A DNA stretch of 64,000 nt from Bin5 sp965218625 (GTDB lineage: Bacteria; Chloroflexota; Anaerolineae; Caldilineales; Caldilineaceae): the NCBI GenBank assembly GCA_965218625.1, contig CBDCLG010000020.1:956959-1020958 (forward strand). The letters run 5' to 3'. Within the stretch, counting starts at the first letter, position 1. Each line of letters opens with the position of its first letter. The notes beneath the pieces are model-generated. The model was given only the letters and a program-made list of their open reading frames with translations, searched no databases and was not told the DNA's origin. The position numbers were made by a program, and so were the translations under genes. Positions 1 to 10,040 of this stretch are shown here, in pieces.

Positions 1-121
1 TGGGGTCGAGACGGCCCTTTTTGTCCCTTTTACGTATCACGCTCTGGACTTCACCCTGGTGGCCTTTATCATTGCCGGCGATCACCTCGACAAGATCGCC
101 TTGTCTTATTTTTATACTCAT
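1..121 (-). CDS. rplX: 50S ribosomal protein L24, N-terminal part (runs off window)
   Basis: Only the first 40 or so codons are present and the gene continues beyond base 1. The visible N-terminus (MSIKIRQGDLVEVIAGNDKG) is the KOW-type start of L24, which binds 23S rRNA early in assembly. The ATG at 121 is chosen because AGGAG lies nine bases upstream. An in-frame ATG at 130 sits directly against that AGGAG and is less likely. It follows rplN as expected in the S10 operon, with a roughly 100-base gap in which nothing is evident. Confidence 0.9.
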   Translation of the reverse strand, partial: MSIKIRQGDLVEVIAGNDKGHQGEVQSVIRKRDKKGRLDP

Positions 122-222
122 CAGCTTCATCTCCTGACATCGTGGACGATGCCGTCCGCCCGCTCATTCATACGCTAACGCGTCGGCTGACACGTCTGCT
201 GACACATCTACACGACGCCCCG

Positions 223-591
223 TCACAGCACCTCGGGCGCCAGCGATACGATCTTCATATAGCCGTGGTCGCGCAACTCGCGCGCGACCGGGCCGAAGAT
301 ACGGGTGCCGCGCGGATTGCGATTGTCATCGATCAGGACGGCGGCATTCTCATCGAAACGGATGTAGCTTCCGTCCTTGCGCCGCACCGGTCGCCGCGTG
401 CGAACGATAACCGCCCGGACGATTTCGCCCTTTTTGACCGACGCCGTGGGGCTGGAGGACTTGACCGTCGCCACAATGACGTCGCCAATTCCACCATAGC
501 GGCGCGAGCCTCCGCCGCGAACTCGAATCGTCAACAACTCTTTTGCGCCCGTGTTGTCGGCAACCCGCAGGCGGCTCTCTTGCTGAATCAT
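223..591 (-). CDS. rplN: 50S ribosomal protein L14
   Basis: The gene encodes 122 residues, the normal L14 length, opening with MIQQESRLRVADNTGAKEL, which is the family signature. L14 sits at the subunit interface next to L19 and contacts 16S rRNA. An AGAGGT motif eight bases upstream supports the ATG at 591. It lies between rpsQ and rplX in canonical order. Confidence 0.97.
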   Translation of the reverse strand: MIQQESRLRVADNTGAKELLTIRVRGGGSRRYGGIGDVIVATVKSSSPTASVKKGEIVRAVIVRTRRPVRRKDGSYIRFDENAAVLIDDNRNPRGTRIFGPVARELRDHGYMKIVSLAPEVL

Positions 592-627
592 AGCTGCATA
601 CCTCTTATGGTGCCGGCGCGTCTTAAA

Positions 628-885
628 TCAGACAACGAGCGCGCGGTCAAGAATCTTGGCGACGAAAAACTTTTTGTGCTTGCTGATCGGCCGACACTCG
701 CGTATCTCGACCTTATCTCCGATGCGGCAGGCATTGTCGGCATCGTGGACCTTGTACTTCTTGTGCGACTTCACGACCTTGCCATAGAGGGCATGGCGCG
801 CGACCCGCTCCACTTCGACGACCACCGTCTTGTCCATCTTGTCACTGGTGACGACGCCAACCAGTTCCCGCCTTCGCTCGCGCAT
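628..885 (-). CDS. rpsQ: 30S ribosomal protein S17
   Basis: The 85-residue product has the S17 OB-fold signature GVVTSDKMDKTVVVEVER and the later YKVHD and IGDKVEIRECRP elements. S17 is a primary 16S rRNA binder in the small subunit body. GAGGAG lies eight bases upstream and overlaps the end of rpmC, so the two genes are probably translationally coupled. Confidence 0.97.
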   Translation of the reverse strand: MRERRRELVGVVTSDKMDKTVVVEVERVARHALYGKVVKSHKKYKVHDADNACRIGDKVEIRECRPISKHKKFFVAKILDRALVV

Positions 886-890
886 TTGGT

Positions 891-1100
891 TTACTCCTCT
901 TGCTCCTCGGCCATCAGCTCCCGCTCGCGCAGGATCGTCTTGATGCGCGCGATTTCGCGACGGACCTGACCCTTGCGCGCGGTATTTGTCAACTGTCCGG
1001 TCGCTCTCTGGAAGCGCAGGTTGAACAGCTCCTGGTACCCTTCGTCCAAGCGAGTGTACAGTTCGCTTGCCGTGAGCGGGCGTAGTTCATGTGCCTTCAT
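891..1100 (-). CDS. rpmC: 50S ribosomal protein L29
   Basis: The 69-residue, highly charged helical protein contains the L29 core (LFNLRFQRATGQLTNTARKG followed by an RREIARIKTILRER-like helix). L29 lies at the polypeptide exit site. GGAGG is nine bases before the ATG. It sits between rplP and rpsQ in the standard order. Confidence 0.96.
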   Translation of the reverse strand: MKAHELRPLTASELYTRLDEGYQELFNLRFQRATGQLTNTARKGQVRREIARIKTILRERELMAEEQEE

Positions 1101-1133
1101 CTTTACAATCCTCCAAGCCTGAACTTCCTGACC

Positions 1134-1547
1134 TCAGAAGTCCTCGCGGGCGACGAACTGGGTGCCCATCGGCAGTTTGTGCGCGGCCAGGCGGAATGCC
1201 TCGCGCGCATGTTCCTCATTCACGCCGGCGATCTCAAACATGACGCGGCCGGGCTTTACGACGGCCACCCAGTGATCGACGTTGCCCTTGCCTGAACCCA
1301 TGCGCGTCTCGGCCGCCCGCATCGTAACCGGCTTGTCCGGGAAGATACGAATCCACAGCTTGCCGCCGCGGCGCACATAGCGCACAATCGCGCGGCGCGC
1401 CGATTCGATCTGGCGGCTCGAGACCCAGGCGGGCTCGGTTGCCTGCAATCCGAAAGTACCAAAATCGATCCGATTGCCGCGACTGGCGGTGCCGCGCATC
1501 CGGCCGCGGTGCATCTTGCGGAACTTTACCCGTTTTGGCATCAGCAT
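1134..1547 (-). CDS. rplP: 50S ribosomal protein L16
   Basis: The product is 137 residues and begins MLMPKRVKFRKMHRGRMRG, the conserved L16 start. L16 organises the A site of the large subunit. The reading frame is open for another 15 codons upstream, but GGAG is placed eight bases before the ATG at 1547 and family alignments start there. Basic residues and the GSGKG motif in the middle are typical. Confidence 0.95.
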   Translation of the reverse strand: MLMPKRVKFRKMHRGRMRGTASRGNRIDFGTFGLQATEPAWVSSRQIESARRAIVRYVRRGGKLWIRIFPDKPVTMRAAETRMGSGKGNVDHWVAVVKPGRVMFEIAGVNEEHAREAFRLAAHKLPMGTQFVAREDF

Positions 1548-1602
1548 AGTCTGCTCTCCATCCCCCGTCTTGAATCCAGCCGGCGTCCCCAAACAGGGGC
1601 CT

Positions 1603-2277
1603 CTACTCGTTCAGCGCCATCTGAGCATAGCGGGCGTGGTACTCTTCACCGGGCAGCACTTCGCCATGATAGACCCAAGTCTTGACACCGATGATGCCGT
1701 ATGTGGTACTGGCCTCGGCGGTGCCGTAATCGATTTCGGCCCGCAGTGTATGGCGCGGCACCTGCCCGTCGCGGATGGTGTCGACGCGACCCATTTCACT
1801 GCCGCCCAAGCGGCCGGCAACCTGAATCATGACACCTTCGGCGCCTGTGCGCATGGCCCGGCCGGCCGCCTGTTTCATGGCCCGCTTCCAACTGATGCGG
1901 CGCTCCAGCTGCTCGGCCACGTTCTCGGCCACAAGCTGCGCGTCCGTCTCCGGCTTGTCGATTTCGCGCACGTCGATCTTGACCTTCTTGTTCGTCAGCT
2001 CCTGCAGGTTCACCCGCAGCACGTTGACGTTGGCGCCCTTGCGCCCAATGATGATGCCCGGCTTGGCCGTGTTGATGATAATGTGGACCTGGTTGGGCTG
2101 GCGCTCGATCTCGATGAAACTGATGCCTGCCCGCGGGGCATCCCGGTGAATCATAGCGCGGATATCCCGATCCTCGCCCAGCTGATTCACGTAGTCATAC
2201 CCCGTAGCAAACCATCGGCTCTTGTGCTCCTTGATGATGCCCAGGCGAAAGCCGATCGGATGTACTTTGCGTCCCAT
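1603..2277 (-). CDS. rpsC: 30S ribosomal protein S3
   Basis: The 224-residue product starts MGRKVHPIGFRLGI, the invariant S3 start, and carries the KH domain GXXG loop (GIIIGRKG, about residue 70). S3 forms part of the mRNA entry tunnel. The frame extends 65 codons upstream, but that part overlaps rplV and is noncoding in this frame. AGGGGGT precedes the ATG at 2277. Confidence 0.96.
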   Translation of the reverse strand: MGRKVHPIGFRLGIIKEHKSRWFATGYDYVNQLGEDRDIRAMIHRDAPRAGISFIEIERQPNQVHIIINTAKPGIIIGRKGANVNVLRVNLQELTNKKVKIDVREIDKPETDAQLVAENVAEQLERRISWKRAMKQAAGRAMRTGAEGVMIQVAGRLGGSEMGRVDTIRDGQVPRHTLRAEIDYGTAEASTTYGIIGVKTWVYHGEVLPGEEYHARYAQMALNE

Positions 2278-2299
2278 GGGACCCCCTTTGTCTGGTCTG

Positions 2300-2644
2300 C
2301 TACTCGTCGTCCGAAAGCTCGTCGAGCACAACGGTGATGTGCGAAGATCGTCGAATCCACGGTTTGAAGCGGCCGCGCGCGCCAAAACGGCGCCAGCGCC
2401 GGTTGGGCGCCTGGTCGGCGTAGATCCTGCTGATGAAGAGCTCATCGGCCTCAAGGCCAAAATTCTCGACACCGTTGGCGATGGCGCTCTTGAGCGTCTT
2501 CGCCACGATGCGAGCGGCCTGCTGCGGCATGAACTGCAACAGCGTCAGTGCCTCTTCGGCCGGACGCCCGCGCACCTCGTTCAGCACCAGGCGAGCCTTC
2601 TGCGGGCTGATCCCCGTATATTTGGTAACTGCTCGAACTTCCAT
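2300..2644 (-). CDS. rplV: 50S ribosomal protein L22
   Basis: The 114-residue L22 contains TGISPQKARLVLNEVRG at the N-terminus and the long beta-hairpin tip region rich in Arg (RRWRRFGARGR), which lines the exit tunnel and is a known site of macrolide-resistance changes. GGGGAG lies eight bases before the ATG. Confidence 0.97.
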   Translation of the reverse strand: MEVRAVTKYTGISPQKARLVLNEVRGRPAEEALTLLQFMPQQAARIVAKTLKSAIANGVENFGLEADELFISRIYADQAPNRRWRRFGARGRFKPWIRRSSHITVVLDELSDDE

Positions 2645-2707
2645 CGTACGCGCTCCCCTATCTCCAGGACGGAGGAAGAAATCAAAGACCGGTAAGTGGC
2701 GGCAATC

Positions 2708-2989
2708 CTACTGTCTGCGCGTGCTGCGCTCCGACCTGACGTGGCCGCGGAAGAAACGCGTCGGCGCGAATTCACCCAGTTTGTGGCCGACCATGTTTTC
2801 GGTGATGTAGATCGGCACATGGCGGCGGCCGTCGTGAATCGCCAGCGTATGGCCGACAAACTGAGGAAATATCGTCGATGCACGGGACCAGGTCTTGAGC
2901 ACGCGGCGTTCGCCGGCCCGGTTCATGTCTTCGATTTTCTTCAGCAGGCGCGGCTCGACATACGGTCCTTTCTTCAAGCTACGTCCCAT
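2708..2989 (-). CDS. rpsS: 30S ribosomal protein S19
   Basis: The 93-residue product begins MGRSLKKGPYVEPRLLKKI, the S19 hallmark, followed by TWSRASTIFPQFVGHT and HDGRRHVPIYITENMVGHKLG. S19 complexes with S13 in the head of the small subunit. GGAGGAG is five bases before the ATG at 2989, so the 16-codon upstream extension of the frame is rejected. Confidence 0.97.
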   Translation of the reverse strand: MGRSLKKGPYVEPRLLKKIEDMNRAGERRVLKTWSRASTIFPQFVGHTLAIHDGRRHVPIYITENMVGHKLGEFAPTRFFRGHVRSERSTRRQ

Positions 2990-3053
2990 CGAATCTCCTC
3001 CAGTGCTACGCTCGGCCCAAACCAAATCGGGGCGCAAAGCGTGCGGATCTCAG

Positions 3054-3890
3054 TTAGTTGCGGCGTTTGCTGCTGCGCCGGATGATATACTTGCCGGTGC
3101 GCTTGTTGCGGCGGGTACGCTTGCCAAGAGCGGGCTGCCCCCACGGTGTCTTGGGGCCGGGCATGCCGATGGGCGAACGTCCCTCGCCGCCGCCGTGCGG
3201 GTGGGAGGCCGGGTCCATGGCAACGCCGCGAACCGACGGCCGAATGCCCATCCAGCGGCGGCGGCCGGCCTTACCGAGCGAAATGTTGCTGTGATCGGGA
3301 TTGGACACCTGGCCGATCGTGGCGAGACAGTCCATGTCGATGAATCGGACTTCGCTGCTGGGGAGGCGCACCTGCGCGCGGGGGCCCTCCTTGGCGACGA
3401 GCTGCGCGGAGACGCCGGCGCTGCGCACCAGCTGCGCGCCCCGGCCCGGGTACAGCTCGATATTGTGAATCTGCGTGCCAAGCGGGATGTTGCGGATTGG
3501 CAGAGCGTTGCCGGGTCGGATGTCGGCGCCGGAGCCGGATTCCAGCGTATCGCCGATCTGGACGCCCAGCGGCGCGATGATATAGCGCTTTTCGCCATCT
3601 TCGTATTCGAGCAGGGCGATGCGTGCGCTGCGGTTGGGGTCGTACTCGATCGAAGCAACGCGCGCGGGCGCGCCCCACCTTTCGCGCTTGAAATCGATGA
3701 TGCGGTAGCGCCGTTTGTGGCCGCCGCCGCGGTGGCGAACAGTGATGCGACCCTGGTTGTTGCGCCCTCCCTTCCTGGGCAACGCCATGGTCAGCGTGCG
3801 CTCCGGCTGGGTGCGGGTGATCGTCTCAAAGGTCGTCACGCTCATGTCGCGGCGCCCCGGAGACGTGGGGCGGTATATTTTGACAGGCAT
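3054..3890 (-). CDS. rplB: 50S ribosomal protein L2
   Basis: The 278-residue product starts MPVKIYRPTSPGRRDMSV and includes the L2 signature block with RGVAMDPASHPHGGGEGRSP near residue 220, which contains the conserved histidine close to the peptidyl transferase centre. Its length matches the family. GGAGA lies nine bases upstream. It sits between rplW and rpsS in canonical order. Confidence 0.98.
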   Translation of the reverse strand: MPVKIYRPTSPGRRDMSVTTFETITRTQPERTLTMALPRKGGRNNQGRITVRHRGGGHKRRYRIIDFKRERWGAPARVASIEYDPNRSARIALLEYEDGEKRYIIAPLGVQIGDTLESGSGADIRPGNALPIRNIPLGTQIHNIELYPGRGAQLVRSAGVSAQLVAKEGPRAQVRLPSSEVRFIDMDCLATIGQVSNPDHSNISLGKAGRRRWMGIRPSVRGVAMDPASHPHGGGEGRSPIGMPGPKTPWGQPALGKRTRRNKRTGKYIIRRSSKRRN

Positions 3891-3960
3891 AAGAATCTAT
3901 CTCCGTTCGAAGAGAGGAGGCGGAAAAGTGAAGAGTGCGCCCGCCGCCCGCTCCTGACTG

Positions 3961-4251
3961 TTACACACCCTCGAAGAACTGGATGCTGTCGCCTTCGGCC
4001 AAAGTGACCACGGCCTTCTTCCACGGCGACTTGCGCACCACCTTGCGCCGCCCGCGCATACCGGTCTTGGCCGGCATCATCATCACGCGCACGCCGACAA
4101 CGCTCACCTTGAATGCGGTCTCGACCGCATCCCGAATCTGGTGTTTGTTGGCGCGGGTGTCGACCTCAAATGTGTACTGATTGCCGAAATCGGCGGCGTC
4201 ATAGGACTTTTCGGTGATGACCGGGCGCTTAATGACCTCGTAAACGTGCAT
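3961..4251 (-). CDS. rplW: 50S ribosomal protein L23
   Basis: The 96-residue product has the L23 start (MHVYEVIKRPVITEKSYDAA) and the conserved VDTRANKHQIRDAVE segment. L23 sits at the tunnel exit and docks trigger factor and SRP. GAGGAG is six bases before the ATG. Confidence 0.97.
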   Translation of the reverse strand: MHVYEVIKRPVITEKSYDAADFGNQYTFEVDTRANKHQIRDAVETAFKVSVVGVRVMMMPAKTGMRGRRKVVRKSPWKKAVVTLAEGDSIQFFEGV

Positions 4252-4274
4252 CAGGCTCTCCTCGTATTCCGGCG

Positions 4275-4907
4275 CTAACTCGACGCGCCGAGCCAGCTGT
4301 GGATGAATTCGACCGAGGCCTGCGGCAGAAGAAGCATGTCGTGGCCGAGCAGATCCTGGATGTTGAGATTGCTGCTCAGCGTTGTTTTGGCCTGTGGCAG
4401 GTTGCTGACTGACTTCTCAACCGCCATGTCCCGCTGCGGCAGGATGACGAGCACACTGCCGTCGTCCAGGCCGAGGTCGGACAGCGTTTGGACAAAGGCC
4501 TTCGTTTTCGGTGCGTCCATCGTCAACTGTTCGAGCACGACGATCTGGTCCGACCCTGCCTTGACGCTCAACGCGCTGCGCAGGGCCGCGCGGCGCATCT
4601 TCTTCGGCATTTTCTGCGTGTACTTGCGCGGGGTGGGGCCGAAGGCGCGTCCGCCGCCGACCCAGATTGGCGAGCGGATCGAGCCGTGCCGGGCGCGGCC
4701 GGTGCCCTTCTGCCGCCAGGGCTTGCGACCGCCGCCGCGCACCTCGCTGCGCGACTTGGTCTTATGCGTTCCCGCGCGGGCGTTTGCCAACTGCCTCACC
4801 AGTGCCTGGTGCATCAGCCCGCGATTGATCGGAGCGGCAAATACCGTATCCTCCAGCTCTATCTGGCCGGTCTCTTCACCGGCCATATTTCTGATTGGCA
4901 GTTCCAC
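4275..4907 (-). CDS. rplD: 50S ribosomal protein L4
   Basis: The product is about 210 residues. GGRKPWRQKGTGRARHGSIR (about residues 60-80) is the L4 extended loop that reaches into the exit tunnel. A GTG at 4907 preceded by GGAGG with a seven-base spacer is the best start. The ATG at 4970 has no such site and adds 21 low-complexity residues. In Escherichia coli L4 autoregulates the S10 operon; no such leader is recognised here because tRNAs and tuf precede the operon. Confidence 0.95.
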   Translation of the reverse strand: MELPIRNMAGEETGQIELEDTVFAAPINRGLMHQALVRQLANARAGTHKTKSRSEVRGGGRKPWRQKGTGRARHGSIRSPIWVGGGRAFGPTPRKYTQKMPKKMRRAALRSALSVKAGSDQIVVLEQLTMDAPKTKAFVQTLSDLGLDDGSVLVILPQRDMAVEKSVSNLPQAKTTLSSNLNIQDLLGHDMLLLPQASVEFIHSWLGASS

Positions 4908-4988
4908 CGTTTCGCCTCCGTATCGGTGGCCGGACGATTGCGGACCGCCGCTGTCCGAGCCGGCGCGCATCAGCCACCGATCGTTAAT

Positions 4989-5618
4989 TTATCCCTTGGC
5001 CGCCGTCCGAACGAACACGAGCCCCTGCCGCGGGCCGGGCACTGCGCCCTGGACGGCGATCAGGTTGCGTTCCGCGTCTACCAAAGCGACCTTCAGATTC
5101 TGCACCGTTACACGCTTGTTGCCCATCTGGCCGGGGCCCTTGCTTCCGGGAAATGTATGCCCAGGCGTCGAGCCGGCGCCGCGTGCGCCGGGCGCCCGGT
5201 GGCGGTCAGACTGGCCATGGGTTTTTGGCCCGCCGGCGAAGCCGTGCCGCTTCACACCGCCGGCAAAGCCCTTCCCCTTGGAGGTGCCGGTTACGTCGAC
5301 AAGCTCGCCCTCGGCGAACAGATCGGCCTTGATGACGTCACCCGGCGCATGTTCGGCGTTGCGCTCCAGCCGCACCTCGCGCAGTGCGCGCAGCGTCGGC
5401 GTGTTGGACTTTTTGAGGTGACCGAGCTGGCCCTTGGTCAACTTACGCTCGGGGGCCTCGTCGAACCCAATCTGAATTGCGTTGTAGCCGTCGGTATCTT
5501 CGGCCTTGACCTGCGTGACATAGCAGGGGCCGGCTTCGATGACCGTGACGGGCACGACCGCGCCGCTGTCATCAAAGAGTTGGGTCATGCCGACTTTGCG
5601 GCCTAGTATCCCTTTCAC
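4989..5618 (-). CDS. rplC: 50S ribosomal protein L3
   Basis: The 209-residue product begins with the L3 signature (KGILGRKVGMTQLF) and contains GTSKGKGFAGGVKRHGFAGG and the HRAPGARGAGSTPG segment of the branched loop near the peptidyl transferase centre. The start is GTG at 5618, with GGAGG five bases upstream. Confidence 0.97.
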   Translation of the reverse strand: MKGILGRKVGMTQLFDDSGAVVPVTVIEAGPCYVTQVKAEDTDGYNAIQIGFDEAPERKLTKGQLGHLKKSNTPTLRALREVRLERNAEHAPGDVIKADLFAEGELVDVTGTSKGKGFAGGVKRHGFAGGPKTHGQSDRHRAPGARGAGSTPGHTFPGSKGPGQMGNKRVTVQNLKVALVDAERNLIAVQGAVPGPRQGLVFVRTAAKG

Positions 5619-5722
5619 TTGCGCCTCCGGTCAGTGGTTCGCGGCATGCCGCGGCATGCAGGCAGGTCGCCCGCGCTCCCAAGTGGGCACTCTCCGCGAG
5701 CCACAGTTCAAACGCCGCTTCG

Positions 5723-6031
5723 CTACAGCTTGATTTCGATATCGACACCGGCGGGCAGATTCAGACGGGTGAGATTCTCAATCGTCTTGTTGCCCGGGTC
5801 GACCACATCGATCAGACGCTTGTGCGTGCGAATTTCAAACTGCTCGCGGCTGTCTTTGTCGATAAACGGCGACCGTATCACGGTAAACTTTTCGATTCGC
5901 GTTGGCAGAGGCACAGGTCCGACCACCTGGGCGCCCGTCTGCTCGGCGGCGCCGACGATCTGCTTGGCCGACGCGTCGAGTACGCGGTGATCGTATGCCT
6001 TGAGCTTGATACGAATCTTTTGCTTTGCCAT
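5723..6031 (-). CDS. rpsJ: 30S ribosomal protein S10
   Basis: The 102-residue product starts MAKQKIRIKLKAYDHRVLD, the S10/NusE signature. S10 is part of the 30S head and also pairs with NusB and NusG in antitermination. AAGGGAAG lies five bases before the ATG. It is the first r-protein gene after tuf. Confidence 0.98.
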   Translation of the reverse strand: MAKQKIRIKLKAYDHRVLDASAKQIVGAAEQTGAQVVGPVPLPTRIEKFTVIRSPFIDKDSREQFEIRTHKRLIDVVDPGNKTIENLTRLNLPAGVDIEIKL

Positions 6032-6116
6032 GTAGTCTTCCCTTTTGGCGCGGTGCGCAGACAGGTTTCAGACAGTAAGAGTGGCGAGCTTATTGCTCGC
6101 CACGAACCGGTTTCCT

Positions 6117-7316
<1,200 letters not shown>

Positions 7317-7419
7317 TGGTTGCTGCCTCCTGCTTATATTGAATGGTCAGATGCGCACAGTTCGTACAGGGCGCACATTCCAAAGCGTATTCCCGATAAA
7401 CTTTAATCACTGCTGCAAA

Positions 7420-7444
7420 CCGCCCACCAGCATTCGGTGGGCGG
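7420..7444 (-). other. Perfect hairpin between tRNA-Thr(GGU) and tuf
   Basis: Nine paired bases (CCGCCCACC and GGTGGGCGG) close a seven-base loop. Read on the minus strand only TTT follows, so it is a poor intrinsic terminator. It may be an RNase processing site that separates tRNA precursors from tuf mRNA, or a partial attenuator. The rest of 7317-7536 shows no gene. Confidence 0.6.
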
Positions 7445-7536
7445 CATCGATCCCGCGGCCTGAATGGTTTGTCAATGCGGGCGCCAGGTCCAACTTACTG
7501 GCGCGCTCTTCGCCGGCGAGCCGGCGGCCAACTCTT

Positions 7537-7612
<76 letters not shown>

Positions 7613-7649
7613 AGATTTCTGTGCCGCTCGCTACGCGCTACATATTTTA

Positions 7650-7733
<84 letters not shown>

Positions 7734-7831
7734 ATCCTATCGTTTCTTCTATTAAAGTGCTCCGCCCGTAATGCTGCCGACAGTCGCAAATGCTACCCAG
7801 ATCGGCTGCAGTCAAAACGCACACATCAAAA

Positions 7832-7904
7832 AGCCGACGATCGGACTCGAACCGATAACCGGCTGTTTACAAAACAGCTGCTCTGCCGATTGAGCTACGT
7901 CGGC
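7832..7904 (-). tRNA. tRNA-Thr (anticodon UGU)
   Basis: The acceptor stem GCCGACG pairs with CGTCGGC, and the anticodon stem GCTGT/ACAGC encloses TTTGTAA with anticodon TGT. The T loop is GTTCGAGTC. CCA is not encoded. It is the first gene of the tRNA-tuf-S10 transcription unit, just after the promoter at 7929-7956. Confidence 0.96.
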
Positions 7905-7928
7905 GCGTGCTCAGGCGACACCTGAGTG

Positions 7929-7956
7929 ATTATAGCACAGTTGAAACGTCGGTCAA
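7929..7956 (-). promoter_or_regulatory. Promoter of the tRNA-tuf-S10 operon
   Basis: On the minus strand TTGACC (7951-7956) is followed by a 16-base spacer and TATAAT (7929-7934), with TGC directly before the -10 making it an extended -10. The start of transcription should fall near 7922. A six-pair hairpin (CTCAGG and CCTGAG, 7910-7926) then lies in the tRNA precursor leader. This is the strongest promoter-like sequence in the window, as expected for stable RNA. Confidence 0.85.
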
Positions 7957-8075
7957 ATTCTGATCCTTCTATTTTCCTATTGGTTTATGACGCTCAGTTC
8001 CGCCGTTTGGTTCGCGCCGGGCAGCAACGATTTCGGCGGGCCGCTACCCTGCGACGCCAACGCACCGGAAGTCGA

Positions 8076-8104
8076 TTGAGCCGCCAAAAGAGACGTGATA
8101 CAAT
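8076..8104 (+). promoter_or_regulatory. uvrC promoter, probably giving a leaderless mRNA
   Basis: TTGAGC (8076-8081), a 17-base spacer and TACAAT (8099-8104) form a good sigma-70-type promoter. The predicted transcription start is at or within one base of the ATG at 8112, and no ribosome binding site exists there. Confidence 0.65.
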
Positions 8105-8111
8105 CGAAATT

Positions 8112-10040
8112 ATGAACGGACGACTCCCGCAACAACTGAAACGCAAGCTGGCAGAGCTGCCCAGCAAAGCCGGCTGCTATCTGATGTGGGGCGAGGACGA
8201 CAAAGTGCTGTACGTGGGCAAGGCGTTGGTGCTGCGCCACCGCGTGCGCAGCTATTTCCAGTCCTCGGCCAAGCACGGCCAGCGGATCGACGAGATGGTC
8301 TCCAGGGTGCGGAATGTGACCTGGTGGGTCACGCGGACGGAGATGGAGGCGCTGATCCTTGAGAACGACCTGATCAAGCGGTACCAGCCCCATTACAATG
8401 TCATGCTCAAGGATGACAAGGGCTATCCGTACATCAAGGTCAATTGGCAGAATGCGTTTCCCAAGGTGGAACGCGTGCGGCAGATCCTGGATGACGGCGC
8501 GCGCTACTTCGGCCCCTTTACCAGCAGCTGGGCGGTGAGCCGCACACTGGAGTCGATGCGCAAGGTCGTTCCCTACCTCGACTGCGACCGCGCGATCGAC
8601 GGCAATGACGAGAGCCCCTGCCTCTACTATCACCTGAAACTGTGCGGCGGGCCCTGCATCGGCGTGCAGAGCCAGTCCGAATACCGCGAAGGCATCACAC
8701 AGCTGATCGACTTCCTCGAGGGCGATACCGATGTCGTGCTCGGCCAGCTGGAAAACAGGATGCGCAAGGCGGCCGAGCGGTTCAACTTCGAGCTGGCCGC
8801 GGTCTACCGCGATCGGATCAGGTCGGCCCAGCGCATCGTCCACCAGCAGAAGGTGGTGGGTGTGCAGCACGATGACGAAGATGTCGTCGCCATCGCGCAG
8901 GACGCCAAATCGGGCGACACCGTCGTGCAGATCCTGCTGGTGCGCCGCGGCAGGCTGATCGGCCGGGAGAACTTCGCGCTGCAGGGCGTTGAACTGTCGG
9001 AGACCACGGCCGAGAACCTGGGCGATCTGATCGGCATCTTCATTCAGCGTTTTTACACGGACGCGGCCGGCGCGGCGCCTTCAAGCCGGGGCGCGTTGAG
9101 CAAAGTCCCGCCGCGTCTGCTGGTCCAATATATGCCGCGCACGCACAAGCTGCTGGCCGGCTGGCTGAGCAAAGTGCGCGGCACAAAGGTCGAGATCCGG
9201 ATGCCGCAGCGGGGCCGGAAGCGGAAGCTGATGGAGTTCGCCAAGAGCAACGCCGAGGAGTATCTGCGGGTACAGAAGTCGCAATGGGCGGAGGACTCCA
9301 ACCGCCAGACCGAGGCGCTGGCGGAGCTGCAGGAGGCGCTGGCGCTGGAGACGCCGCCGGCGCGGGTTGAGTGCTACGATGTCAGTACTCTGCAGGGCAC
9401 GAATACGGTCGGCTCGATGGTCGTTTTTGGACGGGGCGTGCCGCTCAAATCGGCATACAAGCGCTTCAAGATACGCGGCAGAGGCAGCCAGGGCGAGCCG
9501 GACGACTACGCCAGCATGCGCGAGGTCCTGCGGCGCCGTTTTCGCCGCGCGGTGGAGGAGACGCCGGCGCGGCCCGGACGCCGCGCATCGAGCAGCGACC
9601 ACTGGAAAGTGCTGCCGGACCTGGTGATCGTAGACGGCGGCAAGGGCCAGCTCGGCGTTGCGCTGGAGTTGTTAGAGGAGTTTGGCCTGCGCGACCGGGT
9701 GCCGGTGGCCGGTTTGGCGAAGCGGGAGGAGGAGATCTTTCTGCCTGAACGCCGCAACCCGGTCCATTTGCGGCGCGGCAGCCAGGCCTTCTACCTGGTG
9801 CAACGCATCCGCGACGAGGCGCACCGCTTCGCGGTCAGCTATCATCGCAACCTGCGGCGCAAAGGACAGACGACGACGCTGCTGGACGGCCTGCCCGGCA
9901 TCGGCCCCAAACGGCGCAGAGCTCTGCTGCAATACTTCAGCGGCGACGTCGACAAGATCCGGCAGGCGACGCTGGATGAGCTGCGGGTCGTGCCGGGCAT
10001 GAACCGGAAAGCGGCCGAAGCGGTCAAGGAGCACCTGTAG
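8112..10040 (+). CDS. uvrC: Excinuclease ABC subunit C
   Basis: UvrC makes both incisions in nucleotide excision repair with UvrA and UvrB. The 642-residue product has the N-terminal GIY-YIG nuclease (SKAGCYLMWGEDDKVLYVGK, about residues 16-35), a central UVR motif (about 205-235), the RNase H-like endonuclease domain with LVIVDGGKGQL, and C-terminal helix-hairpin-helix motifs (LPGIGPKRRRALL and VVPGMNRKAAEAV). The frame is open back to 7926, but the upstream 62 residues are poor coding sequence and the promoter lies inside them. The next gene starts immediately after the stop. Confidence 0.97.
   Translation: MNGRLPQQLKRKLAELPSKAGCYLMWGEDDKVLYVGKALVLRHRVRSYFQSSAKHGQRIDEMVSRVRNVTWWVTRTEMEALILENDLIKRYQPHYNVMLKDDKGYPYIKVNWQNAFPKVERVRQILDDGARYFGPFTSSWAVSRTLESMRKVVPYLDCDRAIDGNDESPCLYYHLKLCGGPCIGVQSQSEYREGITQLIDFLEGDTDVVLGQLENRMRKAAERFNFELAAVYRDRIRSAQRIVHQQKVVGVQHDDEDVVAIAQDAKSGDTVVQILLVRRGRLIGRENFALQGVELSETTAENLGDLIGIFIQRFYTDAAGAAPSSRGALSKVPPRLLVQYMPRTHKLLAGWLSKVRGTKVEIRMPQRGRKRKLMEFAKSNAEEYLRVQKSQWAEDSNRQTEALAELQEALALETPPARVECYDVSTLQGTNTVGSMVVFGRGVPLKSAYKRFKIRGRGSQGEPDDYASMREVLRRRFRRAVEETPARPGRRASSSDHWKVLPDLVIVDGGKGQLGVALELLEEFGLRDRVPVAGLAKREEEIFLPERRNPVHLRRGSQAFYLVQRIRDEAHRFAVSYHRNLRRKGQTTTLLDGLPGIGPKRRRALLQYFSGDVDKIRQATLDELRVVPGMNRKAAEAVKEHL

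Noticed and set aside
142..969. Plus-strand open frame antisense to rplN and rpsQ
   Set aside because: It lies opposite conserved ribosomal protein genes and has no recognisable domain; antisense frames are often open in GC-rich DNA.
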